A DNA stretch of 44,954 nucleotides, taken from positions 1 to 44,954 of the forward strand of contig CAMAHO010000001.1 in NCBI GenBank assembly GCA_945834545.1, in the 5' to 3' direction. Source of the DNA: an uncultured Lachnospiraceae bacterium. GTDB taxonomy: Bacteria > Bacillota > Clostridia > Lachnospirales > Lachnospiraceae. The translations under genes and the position numbers were made by a program. Below are positions 1-9,302 of the stretch, piece by piece; positions within the stretch are counted from its first letter, which is position 1, and each line of letters opens with the position of its first letter. The notes under the pieces are model-generated. The model saw only the letters and a list, made by a program, of their open reading frames with translations. It was not told the origin of the DNA and did not search any database.

Positions 1-288
1 AGGCACACAAATCCGAGATGGGAGTTAAAAATAAAATAATCCTTAATTTCTTTTTTATATTTTTTAAAGGAATTAGACACACTTTAGACACAATTAATGG
101 GTAGTATATGTACAAGATAGTTGATGATTTCACTATCTCCCCCCCTCATAAGAAATCACGAGAATGCCACACCGAAAGGTGTGGCATTCTTGTTTTTCAG
201 GATTCTTTTCGTGATAAGGAGTACTCGCATCCTGGGGATATGCAATTATTTCATTGTAACAGTTATCAATTTAGGGTACAATAAAAGC
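1..288. other. Intergenic/left-edge DNA, no supported gene
   Basis: This AT-rich stretch holds no convincing coding sequence. It contains a strong terminator at 161-197 and a short direct repeat, TTAGACACA, near positions 71 and 82. An open frame runs through it from 121, but it would translate straight across the terminator hairpin and has no family similarity before about position 289. The 12-base string TTGTAACAGTTA near 254 also occurs at the left end of the nested-hairpin element at 22237. This may be a remnant of such an element or chance. Confidence 0.6.
161..197 (+). terminator. Rho-independent terminator, 13-bp stem with GAAA loop
   Basis: A perfect 13-bp inverted repeat (161-173 with 178-190) encloses a GAAA tetraloop and is followed by TGTTTTT. 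It is a textbook intrinsic terminator for a gene lying to the left of the window or deleted. Because it lies upstream of the HD-GYP fragment, it shows that the open frame starting at 121 is not a natural gene start. Confidence 0.9.
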
Positions 289-738
289 GCACTTCACGAT
301 ATTGGAAAGCTGATGATACCGGACAGTATTCTTATGAAACCGGGGAAGCTTACCAACGAAGAATTTGAAGTCATTAAGTCACATTCCATCTATGGCTTTG
401 ATGTGTTGGAGGCTGTAGGGGATGTGTGGGGTGAGGAGTATACCAGGATAGCCAGAGAGATTACCGGGTGGCATCACGAAAAATATGATGGAAAAGGATA
501 TCCGGACGGTTTGGTGGGAGAGAATATCCCGATTTCAGCGCAAATTGTATCCCTGGCGGATTGCTATGATTCATTGACTACGGACAGGGTGTTCCGTGAG
601 GCGTATTCCTTGGAGGAAGCCTATCATATGATTCGAAAGGGGAACTGCGGTGTCTTTTCCCCTAAGCTTTTAAGAGTTTTTGAGAAGGCAAAGGAGGAAT
701 TTGAAAAGGTAGTTACTGAACTTAAGGATGGGGAATAA
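289..738 (+). pseudogene. 5'-truncated HD-GYP domain protein
   Basis: HD-GYP proteins are usually c-di-GMP phosphodiesterases. The recognisable similarity begins abruptly at an ALHDIGK motif (about 289) and continues through a PGKLTNEEFEVIKSH segment, the HH-type metal ligands in GWHHEKYDGKGYPDG (with the GYP signature) and SLADCYDSLTTDR. The N-terminal part of the HD domain, including its first metal-binding histidine, and any sensor domain are absent. The sequence in front is a terminator plus non-homologous DNA, so the gene looks 5'-deleted or recombined. The remaining frame is open to a TAA at 738, which suggests a fairly recent event. It is unlikely to be active as a phosphodiesterase. 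Expression of a short protein from an internal start cannot be excluded. Confidence 0.75.
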
Positions 739-833
739 GGTCTTTCCTTCGGAAAACTCCGTACTATTTATGAAAAAAGGCTATACTACTTTCATAAAAT
801 GAGATATATTGATAAGGTATGGAGGAGAACGAT

Positions 834-2294
834 ATGAGATTAGAGACGCTGTTGCAGGAAATAGAATATGAATGTGTTCAGGGGAGCCTGGACAAGGAAA
901 TCAGAGCGTTGGTGTATGACTCCAGAAAGGTGCAGCAGGGCTCTGTTTTTGTGTGCATAAGAGGGATGAACTATGATGGACACGACTATGTGAAGGAAGT
1001 GGTATCCAAGGGTGCGGTTGCAGTCGTGGTGGAACGTGAGATTGAAAAAATGCCGGAAACAGTCACTGTGATACAGGTACGGGATACGCGATATGCCCTT
1101 GCTTTTTTATCTGCATCCTGGTTTTCTCATCCCGCAGACAAGTTGAAAATTATTGGAATAACGGGTACTAAGGGGAAAACCACTACTACATACATGGTGA
1201 AGTCTATTTTAGAAGCCGCCGGCAGAAAAGTGGGTTTGATAGGAACCATAGAGAGCATTATTGGAGAAAGCCATAAACCCAGTGCTAACACGACACCGGA
1301 ATCTTACATCCTTCAGGAAACCTTTAAGGACATGGTAGAGGCAGGATTGGATACCGTGGTAATGGAGGTATCCTCACAAGCCCTAAAGCTCCACAGAACA
1401 CAGGGCTTTGTGTTTGATTACGGAATTTTTACAAACCTGGAGCCGGATCATATTGGTCCGGGGGAACACGAGAGCTTTGAGGAATATGCTGCCTGCAAGG
1501 GACTTTTGTTTAAACAGTGCAGGGTTGGCATTATTAATGGGGATGATACACATGCACAAGCGATTTTAGCCGGACATACCTGCAAGGTGATTACCTATGG
1601 TCTAAAGGAAGGGAATGACCTGCAGGCCACGGCACTTTCCCTGTCCCACAGACCGGGAGCCTTAGGGGTATGCTTTGAGACGAAGGGATTGTTGCAGTCT
1701 TCCATAGAGGTATCCAGCCCGGGACAGTTCAGTGTGTATAATGCCCTTACTGCAATTGCAATTTGCCTGCAGTTTGGCGTTCCCAAGGAGGCAATTCAAA
1801 AAGCTCTTCTGGAGGTCAAGGTCAAAGGGCGAATTGAGATGGTAAAAGTGTCTGAGGACTTTACTTTTTTGATTGATTATGCCCACAATGCCATGGCGCT
1901 CAAAAGCTTGCTTGTGACACTTCGGGAGTATCAGCCCCATCGCTTAATCTGCCTTTTTGGCTGTGGGGGGAATCGTTCCAAAATTCGTCGTTATGAGATG
2001 GGGGAGGTCAGCGGAACCCTTGCAGATTTGACAATCATAACCTCGGATAACCCCAGATTTGAGGAACCTATGGACATTATAGAGGATATCAAAACCGGCA
2101 TCCGTAAAACAGAGGGCAAGTATTTGGCTATTTGTGATAGAAAGGAAGCCATTCGGTATGCGATTTCCCATGGCGAGAAGGGAGATATCATCGTTTTAGC
2201 AGGCAAAGGGCACGAAGACTATCAGGAAATCAAAGGGGTGAAGTACCCTATGGACGAAAGGGAATTAATCAGACAGATTTTGGCGGGAGAATAG
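834..2294 (+). CDS. murE: UDP-MurNAc-tripeptide synthetase MurE
   Basis: Cytoplasmic ATP-dependent Mur ligase that adds the third residue of the peptidoglycan stem peptide to UDP-MurNAc-L-Ala-D-Glu. The 486-residue length fits the family. Seen in the sequence: N-terminal UDP-binding domain with YDSRKV, the ATP loop GITGTKGKTTTT near residue 108, the NTTPES substrate region, a YAHN segment, and the C-terminal motif DNPR near residue 406. DNPR is the known signature of MurE enzymes that add meso-diaminopimelate. I chose ATG 834 because GGAGGAG (821-827) sits six bases upstream. The in-frame ATG at 819 would overlap that ribosome binding site. PriA follows after 15 bases, so the two are probably co-transcribed. 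Confidence 0.95.
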   Translation: MRLETLLQEIEYECVQGSLDKEIRALVYDSRKVQQGSVFVCIRGMNYDGHDYVKEVVSKGAVAVVVEREIEKMPETVTVIQVRDTRYALAFLSASWFSHPADKLKIIGITGTKGKTTTTYMVKSILEAAGRKVGLIGTIESIIGESHKPSANTTPESYILQETFKDMVEAGLDTVVMEVSSQALKLHRTQGFVFDYGIFTNLEPDHIGPGEHESFEEYAACKGLLFKQCRVGIINGDDTHAQAILAGHTCKVITYGLKEGNDLQATALSLSHRPGALGVCFETKGLLQSSIEVSSPGQFSVYNALTAIAICLQFGVPKEAIQKALLEVKVKGRIEMVKVSEDFTFLIDYAHNAMALKSLLVTLREYQPHRLICLFGCGGNRSKIRRYEMGEVSGTLADLTIITSDNPRFEEPMDIIEDIKTGIRKTEGKYLAICDRKEAIRYAISHGEKGDIIVLAGKGHEDYQEIKGVKYPMDERELIRQILAGE

Positions 2295-2309
2295 TAAAGG
2301 AACAGAAGG

Positions 2310-4547
2310 ATGTACGCAGATATTATTATTTCCATCTCTCATGAGAAACTTGACAGAAGCTTTCAGTATCGGGTGCCGGCCTCGTTGGAATCCAAAATCG
2401 AGGTTGGAAGCTGCGTCAGAATACCCTTTGGACGGGGCAACAAGGAAATCACCGGCTATTGCATCGGGTTGTCTGAGACGGCCAACTTTCCCGAGTCTCA
2501 GTTAAAGGATATTCTGGGTTTGGAAAAGAAGTCAGCCCTGGTAGAAGAAAAGCTGCTTTCTCTTGCGGGGTGGATTAAGAAATATTATGGTTCCACTATG
2601 ATACAGGCGCTAAAGACGGTACTGCCGGCAAAGGAAACCATTGCAAAACAGGTAAAAAGAACAGTCCATCTGGCTGCAGAGGAAGAAAAAGCAAGAGCCT
2701 GTCTATATGAATACAGAAGGAAAAAACAAAGTGCGAAGGAAAGACTTCTCACAGAATTAATAGAGGAAAAGGAACTTCCCGGAGAACTGGTATCAGGAAA
2801 GCTGCACATTTCAGCGGCTACCCTGGAGAGCCTGGAAAAGGAAGGGCTGATTCGCATCACCACCGAGAATACCTATAGAGACCCGGTAAAGCAGGAGGCG
2901 CTTTCAGAAGAAAGGCTCTTCTTAAGTGAGGAGCAGAGCAGGGCAGTAAATCAGGTGATAGAGGATTTCGATAAGGGATGTCCTCAAACCTACCTGGTAC
3001 ACGGCATCACCGGTAGCGGGAAGACGCAAGTATATATCTCCTTGATCGAGGAAATGATACGAAGAGGTCGTCAGGCTATCGTCTTGATTCCTGAAATAGC
3101 CCTGACCTATCAGACCTTGATGCGTTTTTATAAACGATTTCCCGGCAGGGTAAGTGTGATGAACTCCACCTTGTCCAAAGGGGAAAAATATGACCAGTGT
3201 GAAAGGGCAAAAAACGGGGATATCGATGTGATTATCGGTCCAAGATCAGCCCTTTTTACCCCCTTTCCCAATCTTGGCTTGATTATTTTGGATGAGGAAC
3301 ACGAGAGCAGCTACAAAAGTGAAACCACTCCCAAATATCACGCCAGGGAGACGGCTATAAGGCTGGCTGCCATGCATGGGGCAAGCGTCGTTTTAGGCTC
3401 TGCCACACCCTCCATAGGCAGCTATTATCAGGCAAAGAGGGGGAAGTTTAAGCTGCTAACGCTTACCAAGAGGTTGACCGGGGGGGAGCTCCCTACAGTC
3501 TATATTACAGATATGCGGGAGGAACTTCGAAACGGCAACCGCAGTGTCTATTCCTTAAAGCTGCAGGAATTGATGGCGGATCGTCTGCAAAAGGGCCAGC
3601 AGATTATGCTGTTTCTTAACCGCAGAGGGCTGGCGGGATTTGTCAGCTGCAGGAGCTGTGGAGAGGTTATGAAATGCCCACACTGCAGTGTAGCCCTGTC
3701 GGAGCATAGAGGGAAACGGCTGCTATGTCATTACTGTGGATACGAGACGGCGAAGCCGGATGTATGCCCAAAGTGTGGCTCCAAGTATTTTATGGGACTA
3801 AAGGCCGGGACTCAGCAGCTGGAGGACAGTTTGAAAAAGCTGTTTCCTCAAGTGAAAACTCTTCGCATGGACAAGGACACCACCAAGACAAAGGAGAGCT
3901 ATGAGCAGATTTTGGAAGCTTTTGCCAGACATGAAGCAGATGTTTTGATTGGAACCCAGATGATTGTCAAGGGACACGATTTTCCCAATGTGACCTTGGT
4001 AGGGGTGGTAATGGCTGATTTATCACTTGGGCAAAGTGATTTCAGGGCAGGGGAGAGAACCTTTCAATTAGTCACCCAAGCGGTGGGGCGAGCCGGTAGG
4101 GGAACCTTGCCGGGGGAAGCCGTGATACAGACCTATCAACCGGATAACTATGCCATTACCTTTGCTGCTGCCCAGGATTATGAGGGCTTCTACGAAGAAG
4201 AGCTGGTGTATCGCCAATTAGGGGGATATCCTCCGGTTGAGCATATGCTGGCGGTACAGATTTTTTCCCCAGACAGGGAACTGGGGGAGGGACTTGCACA
4301 GGACTTGGCGGCTATGGTAAAATCCCTTACGCAACAGCACGAGACACTGAGTAACGTATTTCTTCTAGGGCCTGCCCCGGGGAGTATAGAAAAGGTGAAT
4401 GATGTCTATCGCTTTGCCTTTTATCTAAAGGCAAAGGAGTATGGAAAGCTGGTGGCAATCAAAGATTGTATCGAGCAAAGCAGAAGGGATAAGGAGTCCG
4501 GAAGGGTTAGTATCCAGTATGATTTTGATCCCTTAAACACGCTTTGA
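2310..4547 (+). CDS. priA: Primosomal protein N' (replication restart helicase PriA)
   Basis: PriA is a 3'-5' superfamily 2 DNA helicase that recognises stalled forks and reloads the replicative helicase. The protein is 745 residues, typical for Firmicutes. Seen: N-terminal DNA-binding part beginning MYADIIISISHEKLDRSF, Walker A GITGSGKT near residue 232, a DEEH box near 328, helicase motifs GSATPS and TQMIVKGHDFP, and eight zinc-binding cysteines in C-x2-C pairs between about residues 446 and 490. It sits 15 bases after murE and 33 bases before def. The order priA-def-fmt is common in Clostridia. Confidence 0.97.
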   Translation: MYADIIISISHEKLDRSFQYRVPASLESKIEVGSCVRIPFGRGNKEITGYCIGLSETANFPESQLKDILGLEKKSALVEEKLLSLAGWIKKYYGSTMIQALKTVLPAKETIAKQVKRTVHLAAEEEKARACLYEYRRKKQSAKERLLTELIEEKELPGELVSGKLHISAATLESLEKEGLIRITTENTYRDPVKQEALSEERLFLSEEQSRAVNQVIEDFDKGCPQTYLVHGITGSGKTQVYISLIEEMIRRGRQAIVLIPEIALTYQTLMRFYKRFPGRVSVMNSTLSKGEKYDQCERAKNGDIDVIIGPRSALFTPFPNLGLIILDEEHESSYKSETTPKYHARETAIRLAAMHGASVVLGSATPSIGSYYQAKRGKFKLLTLTKRLTGGELPTVYITDMREELRNGNRSVYSLKLQELMADRLQKGQQIMLFLNRRGLAGFVSCRSCGEVMKCPHCSVALSEHRGKRLLCHYCGYETAKPDVCPKCGSKYFMGLKAGTQQLEDSLKKLFPQVKTLRMDKDTTKTKESYEQILEAFARHEADVLIGTQMIVKGHDFPNVTLVGVVMADLSLGQSDFRAGERTFQLVTQAVGRAGRGTLPGEAVIQTYQPDNYAITFAAAQDYEGFYEEELVYRQLGGYPPVEHMLAVQIFSPDRELGEGLAQDLAAMVKSLTQQHETLSNVFLLGPAPGSIEKVNDVYRFAFYLKAKEYGKLVAIKDCIEQSRRDKESGRVSIQYDFDPLNTL

Positions 4548-4580
4548 CGGCATAAAAACAGATAGAAAAGAGGAAGAAAC

Positions 4581-5063
4581 ATGGCAATACGTAATATTCG
4601 TGAAATTGGTGATGAAATATTAAATAAGAGCTGTAAGGAAATTACACAGATGACGCCCAGAACATTGGATTTGATCGAGGATATGCTGGAGACTATGTAT
4701 GCAGCAAACGGTGTAGGACTGGCTGCACCTCAGGTAGGAATCCTAAAGAGGATTGTGGTAATTGATGTGACCGGGGATGAGCCATATGTTCTGATTAATC
4801 CAAAGATTGTGGAACAAAGCGGAGAGCAGACCGGCCAAGAGGGCTGCCTTAGCGTACCGGGAAAAAGCGGGACTGTGACCAGACCCAATTATGTCAAGGT
4901 GGTGGCACAGGATGTAGACCTAAAGACCTTTGAACTGGAGGGTACAGAGCTTCTGGCCAGAGCAATCTGTCATGAATTAGATCACCTGGATGGACATTTG
5001 TATGTGGAAAAGGTAGAAGGGGAGCTTCATACCGTTATGCCAAACGAGGGAGAGGAAGAATAA
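4581..5063 (+). CDS. def: Peptide deformylase
   Basis: Removes the N-formyl group from nascent proteins using a bound divalent metal. The 160-residue protein carries all three family motifs: GVGLAAPQ (residues about 46-53), EGCLSVPG with the metal-binding cysteine, and HELDH near residue 130 with the two metal-binding histidines and the catalytic glutamate. A GAGGAAG ribosome site precedes ATG 4581. It is separated by one base from fmt, the enzyme that attaches the formyl group, and the two are clearly translationally linked. Confidence 0.97.
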   Translation: MAIRNIREIGDEILNKSCKEITQMTPRTLDLIEDMLETMYAANGVGLAAPQVGILKRIVVIDVTGDEPYVLINPKIVEQSGEQTGQEGCLSVPGKSGTVTRPNYVKVVAQDVDLKTFELEGTELLARAICHELDHLDGHLYVEKVEGELHTVMPNEGEEE

Positions 5064-5064
5064 G

Positions 5065-5988
5065 ATGAATATCGTTTTTATGGGCACGCCGGATTTTGCT
5101 GTGTCCGCCTTGGAGGCGCTGTTAAAAGCCGGACATAACATAAAGCTGGTTGTAACCCAGCCGGATAAACCAAAGGGAAGGAGCGGAGCATTGGCTTTTC
5201 CGCCGGTAAAGGAATGTGCCTTAAAGCACGGCTTACCGGTGTTTCAGCCGGTTCGTATTAAAACTGCGGAAAATGTGGAATATTTAAGGCAGTATGAAGC
5301 AGATGTGTATGTGGTAGCTGCCTTTGGGCAGATTTTGTCTCAGGAAATACTGGATATGCCCAGACTTGGCTGCATCAATATCCATGCTTCTCTTCTGCCG
5401 AAATATCGTGGCTCTTCCCCCATCCAAAGGGCCATTCTGGATGGAGAAGAAAAAACCGGTGTCACCATTATGCAGATGGATATTGGGGTAGATACCGGTG
5501 ATATGCTGTACAAGAAGGAATATGTGATAAAGCCTACAGATACCTTTGAGTCCCTGCATGATGAACTGGCAGTGCTTGGAGGGCAGGCGATAGTGGAAGC
5601 CCTTGCTTTGCTTAAGGAGGGCAAATTGATTCCGGAGAAACAAAGAGATGAGGATTCCTGCAAGGCACCTATGATCTCAAAGGAAATGGGGCTTTTAAAT
5701 TTCTGCGATTCCGCTGCAAAGCTGGACAGGCAAATTAGGGGCTTGAATCCCTGGCCCAGCGCCTTTACCAAATATCAGGGAAAAACCTTGAAGATCTGGA
5801 GAGCCGTTCCTGTGGAAGGGACAGGGGAACCGGGAGAAATCTTGCTGGTGGAGAAGGATTCCTTTGTGGTGGCCTGCGGTGAGAATGCACTTTGCATTTA
5901 TGAGCTTCAGTTAGAAGGGAAAAAGAGGATGAACTCTCACGATTTTCTCTTAGGGCAAAAGGTCCGGCCGGGAGAACGGTTAGGGTAG
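5065..5988 (+). CDS. fmt: Methionyl-tRNA formyltransferase
   Basis: Transfers formyl from 10-formyl-tetrahydrofolate to initiator Met-tRNA. The 307-residue length is normal. Seen: N-terminal MNIVFMGTPDFAVSALE, the catalytic stretch NIHASLLPKYRGSSPIQ near residues 105-122, the catalytic aspartate region MDIGVDTGDM, and LNPWPSAFT at the start of the C-terminal tRNA-binding domain. Its start lies one base after the def stop. In many Lachnospiraceae a YugP-type zinc peptidase gene follows fmt. Here there are only 65 bases before rsmB, and such a gene is found instead at 34937. Confidence 0.97.
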   Translation: MNIVFMGTPDFAVSALEALLKAGHNIKLVVTQPDKPKGRSGALAFPPVKECALKHGLPVFQPVRIKTAENVEYLRQYEADVYVVAAFGQILSQEILDMPRLGCINIHASLLPKYRGSSPIQRAILDGEEKTGVTIMQMDIGVDTGDMLYKKEYVIKPTDTFESLHDELAVLGGQAIVEALALLKEGKLIPEKQRDEDSCKAPMISKEMGLLNFCDSAAKLDRQIRGLNPWPSAFTKYQGKTLKIWRAVPVEGTGEPGEILLVEKDSFVVACGENALCIYELQLEGKKRMNSHDFLLGQKVRPGERLG

Positions 5989-6053
5989 AAATAGCGCGAT
6001 AGTATTTATACTTATAGAAATTAGCCTTTTATGTAAGGAGAAGGAGAGCTGGT

Positions 6054-7457
6054 TTGGAGAATGTACGAGAGCTGATATTGGATATCCTGTTGACTCTGGA
6101 GAGGGAGGGCGGTTACTCCAATCAGTTGATTCGGGATGTGCTGGATAAATATGACTATTTGGAGCGAACGAAAAAGGCTTTTATCAAGAGGGTGTGCGAG
6201 GGTACGATTGAGCGCAGGATAGAGCTGGATGATAAGCTGAATCAGATTTCCTCCACACCGGTTTCCAAGATGAAACCCTTCATTCGCTGTCTTTTAAGAA
6301 TGAGCCTTTATCAGATCTTATATATGGATCAGGTGCCGGACAGCGCTGTTTGCAATGAGGCTGTAAAGCTGGCTGTTAAGCGGAAGTTTGGTAATTTGAA
6401 GGGTTATGTAAACGGTGTGCTACGAACTGCCGTCAAAAAGAAGGACAGCTTTACTCTGCCCGATAAGGAGAATCGGGAGGCGTATCTGTCGGTGAAGTAT
6501 TCTATGCCCAGTCAGGTGCTGGCACTCTTAAAGCAGGCCTATGGCTGGGAGCTTACAGAGGAGATTTTGGAGGCACTCTTAGCTGTCCATCCGGTTTGCG
6601 TCCGCTTACCTCTGGGGATGAAAAAAGAGGACAGGGACGCGGTAGTGCGGGAAATGGAAAAGACCGGAGGGCGTTGCCTATGGACCACCTACCGAGAGAA
6701 CCAGTTTTTCCTGGAAAACGCAGACAATCTATCCAGGCTGCAAAGCTTTACCCAGGGAAAGTGTACTGTGCAGGATGTGAGCTCTGCCCTGGCGGTGGAT
6801 GCGGCAGGAGTGAAACAGGGAGATATTGTGATTGATGCCTGTAGTGCTCCCGGCGGAAAAGCTGTGATGGCAGCGGAATATGCCGGAGAAAGAGGGCAAG
6901 TGTACGCCTTTGATATTTCTGAGGGGAAATGTGGTCGTATTGAAGAGAATGCCAAACGAATGCACTTAGACACCATTTCAGTTGGGATAAACGATGCCAG
7001 GACACCCAGAAAGGAGCTTTTTGGAAAGGCGGATGTTCTTCTGTTGGATGTACCCTGCTCCGGCTTAGGAATTATGGGGAAAAAGAGGGATATCAAATAT
7101 CACTTCGAACCGGAGAATCTGCCTAAGCTGTATGGCTTACAAAGGGACATTGTGGAAAAAAGCTTAGCTTATTTAAAGCCCGGAGGAACTCTTTTATACA
7201 GCACTTGTACGCTTAACCCCGCAGAAAATCAGGAGATGGTAGAGTGGATTCTTACTTTGCCGGGAATGGAGCAGGTGTCTATCCGGGACAGTGTGCCGGA
7301 CAGACTTTGGCTGGAGAGAAGTAAGGTGATTGAGAAGCTTGAGGCAGTTGGCGCAGCAGCTCTAAGGGACAATAGTGTGCTTTGTCTTCCGGGAGTGATG
7401 GAAATGGATGGATTTTTCTTTGCAAAATTTAGAAAGCGCAAGGGAGAGGAAGGATGA
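6054..7457 (+). CDS. rsmB: 16S rRNA m5C967 methyltransferase RsmB
   Basis: SAM-dependent cytosine-5 methyltransferase of 16S rRNA, 467 residues. The N-terminal third is the NusB-like RNA-binding domain (AVKLAVKRKFGNLKGYVNGVLR). The C-terminal Rossmann domain shows the SAM loop ACSAPGGKA near residue 262, and the two catalytic-cysteine motifs DVPCSG near 331 and STCTLNPAENQ near 383. I use the TTG start at 6054 because AAGGAGAAGGAG lies just upstream and it preserves the expected N-terminus. The nearby ATG at 6061 is in another frame. The 3' end overlaps rlmN by four bases (ATGA), indicating coupled translation. Confidence 0.95.
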   Translation: MENVRELILDILLTLEREGGYSNQLIRDVLDKYDYLERTKKAFIKRVCEGTIERRIELDDKLNQISSTPVSKMKPFIRCLLRMSLYQILYMDQVPDSAVCNEAVKLAVKRKFGNLKGYVNGVLRTAVKKKDSFTLPDKENREAYLSVKYSMPSQVLALLKQAYGWELTEEILEALLAVHPVCVRLPLGMKKEDRDAVVREMEKTGGRCLWTTYRENQFFLENADNLSRLQSFTQGKCTVQDVSSALAVDAAGVKQGDIVIDACSAPGGKAVMAAEYAGERGQVYAFDISEGKCGRIEENAKRMHLDTISVGINDARTPRKELFGKADVLLLDVPCSGLGIMGKKRDIKYHFEPENLPKLYGLQRDIVEKSLAYLKPGGTLLYSTCTLNPAENQEMVEWILTLPGMEQVSIRDSVPDRLWLERSKVIEKLEAVGAAALRDNSVLCLPGVMEMDGFFFAKFRKRKGEEG

Positions 7458-8482
7458 AAGACATCAAATCAATGACCCTTGAGGAATTGACGGAGGAAGT
7501 GCAAGACCTTGGGGAGAAAGCCTTTCGGGGAACACAGCTTTATGAATGGATGCATAAAAAACTGGCAGTAGACTTTGGGGAGATGACCAATCTTTCAGAA
7601 AAGCTAAGGAGCAGACTGTCAGAAGAATATGAATATACCACTCTTTCTGTAGTGACTACCAGGGAGTCAGAAAAGAAGGACACCAGGAAGTTCCTGTTTG
7701 AACTGGCAGATGGGAACCGGATTGAGAGTGTATGGATGAAGTACCATCACGGCAACAGTGTGTGCATTTCATCCCAGGTGGGGTGCCGTATGGGATGTCG
7801 TTTCTGCGCGTCCACTTTGGATGGCCTGGAGCGGAATCTGACGGCATCAGAGATGCTGGAACAAATCTATGCAATTACACGACTGACCGGCGAGAGAGTT
7901 TCCAATGTAGTAGTCATGGGAACGGGGGAGCCACTTGACAATTTTGAGAATTTGATACGATTTATAGCACTGCTAACCAGTGAGAAGGGACTTCATATAA
8001 GTGCCAGAAATATCACTGTCTCCACCTGCGGAATAGTTCCTCAGATGAAACGGCTGGCAGAGGAAAAACTACAGATTACATTGGCACTGAGTTTGCATGC
8101 CACCACGGATGAGAAAAGAAAGAAATTAATGCCTATAGCCAATGCTTATTCCATAAACGAGCTTATGGATGCCTGCAAGTATTATTTTGAACAGACAGGG
8201 CGCCGAATCAGCTTTGAGTATAGCTTGGTAGGAGGTGTCAATGACACAGATGAAGATGCAAGTCAACTTATTGTACTCGCACGGTCAGTGGGAGCACATG
8301 TCAATTTGATTCCCGTTAACCCTATTGAAGAAAGGGATTATGTGCAATCCGGAGCAAAGAGAGTAAGGAGCTTTTTGCAGAAGTTGGAAAAAGGACATAT
8401 CAATGCCACGGTGAGGAGAGAGATGGGAAGGGATATTGACGGCGCCTGCGGACAGCTGCGCAGGAGGATGAAAGGCGAATAG
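7454..8482 (+). CDS. rlmN: Dual-specificity rRNA/tRNA adenine C2 methyltransferase RlmN
   Basis: Radical-SAM enzyme that methylates C2 of A2503 in 23S rRNA and of A37 in some tRNAs. The protein is 342 residues. The iron-sulfur motif C-x3-C-x2-C is visible as CRMGCRFC, cysteines 111, 115 and 118. Further family motifs are VVMGTGEPLDN, ISARNITVSTCGIVP, LALSLHA and FEYSLVGGVND. The C-terminal catalytic cysteine is expected in the DGACGQLR segment. It overlaps rsmB by four bases and ends the first translation-related block. A promoter for the next pair lies directly after its stop codon. Confidence 0.96.
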   Translation: MKDIKSMTLEELTEEVQDLGEKAFRGTQLYEWMHKKLAVDFGEMTNLSEKLRSRLSEEYEYTTLSVVTTRESEKKDTRKFLFELADGNRIESVWMKYHHGNSVCISSQVGCRMGCRFCASTLDGLERNLTASEMLEQIYAITRLTGERVSNVVVMGTGEPLDNFENLIRFIALLTSEKGLHISARNITVSTCGIVPQMKRLAEEKLQITLALSLHATTDEKRKKLMPIANAYSINELMDACKYYFEQTGRRISFEYSLVGGVNDTDEDASQLIVLARSVGAHVNLIPVNPIEERDYVQSGAKRVRSFLQKLEKGHINATVRREMGRDIDGACGQLRRRMKGE

Positions 8483-8483
8483 T

Positions 8484-8512
8484 TTGCTTTTTTGTGTGGG
8501 TCGTGATAAAAT
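8484..8512 (+). promoter_or_regulatory. Predicted sigma-A promoter for stp-prkC-rsgA
   Basis: TTGCTT (8484-8489) and TAAAAT (8507-8512) are separated by 17 bases, and the -10 is extended by TG at 8504-8505. It starts two bases after the rlmN stop and would give a leader of about 40 bases before stp. This suggests that the phosphatase/kinase pair has its own promoter besides read-through. Confidence 0.6.
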
Positions 8513-8559
8513 CAGATGGATTATGGAGAGGTGTTTCCTAATTAGGAGGATAGGCTGTC

Positions 8560-9285
8560 ATGACAGTATTTTCATTGTCCGATGTGGGACAAAAGAGGAC
8601 AATAAATCAGGATTTTATCTATACTAGTATTACTTCTATAGGTCTTCTGCCGAATCTTTTTCTGGTGGCAGACGGGATGGGGGGCCATAAAGCGGGTGAT
8701 TTTGCTTCGCGAAAGACCGTTGAGATTATGGTAGAGGAAATCGAAGGCAACAGCAAGGAGAGTCCAGTTGTAGTCTTACGGGAAGCCATCGAAAAAGCAA
8801 ATGATGCAATTTACCGGTTGGCAAGCCAAGATGAGGATATGGAAGGCATGGGGACGACTCTGGTCGCAGCTTCTTTAATCGGAGATCGTCTGCAGGTAGC
8901 AAATGTTGGAGACAGCAGACTTTACGTCATAGGGGAGGAAATAACGCAGATAACGGTGGATCATTCTCTGGTGGAGGAGATGGTTCGGGTTGGAACAATA
9001 GATAAAGAGATGGCAAAGAGCCATCCCAGAAAAAACATCATTACAAGAGCAGTAGGTGTTATGCCTACGATACAGCCGGATTTCTTTACGGTTACCATTA
9101 AGAAGGGTGAGCAAGTATTGCTCTGTACAGATGGACTCACAAACATGCTGGAGGATGAAGAGATTTCCAAGATTGTGAAATCCAGGGGGACAGTAGAAGA
9201 GAAGGTAAAGACTTTGGTAGCAGAGGCAAACAGACGCGGAGGAAAGGATAATATATCCGTAGTTTTGCTGGATCCCGCATTTTAA
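8560..9285 (+). CDS. stp: PP2C-family serine/threonine phosphatase (Stp/PrpC)
   Basis: Metal-dependent protein phosphatase that reverses phosphorylation by the neighbouring PASTA kinase. The protein has 241 residues, the size of the bacterial single-domain form. Metal-binding and structural motifs are visible in order: QDF near the N-terminus, DGMGGH, GMGTTLVAA, NVGDSRLY, a DHS segment, CTDGLTN and GGKDNISVVLL, so the active site appears complete. It is cytoplasmic, with no membrane segment. It is 17 bases upstream of prkC and is almost certainly co-transcribed with it. An AGGAGGA ribosome site lies upstream of ATG 8560. Confidence 0.95.
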   Translation: MTVFSLSDVGQKRTINQDFIYTSITSIGLLPNLFLVADGMGGHKAGDFASRKTVEIMVEEIEGNSKESPVVVLREAIEKANDAIYRLASQDEDMEGMGTTLVAASLIGDRLQVANVGDSRLYVIGEEITQITVDHSLVEEMVRVGTIDKEMAKSHPRKNIITRAVGVMPTIQPDFFTVTIKKGEQVLLCTDGLTNMLEDEEISKIVKSRGTVEEKVKTLVAEANRRGGKDNISVVLLDPAF

Positions 9286-9302
9286 CAGAATGGAGAGAGA
9301 AT

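Noticed and set aside
121..288. N-terminal extension of the HD-GYP reading frame
   Set aside because: It is translated across a strong terminator and has no family similarity, so it is not treated as coding.
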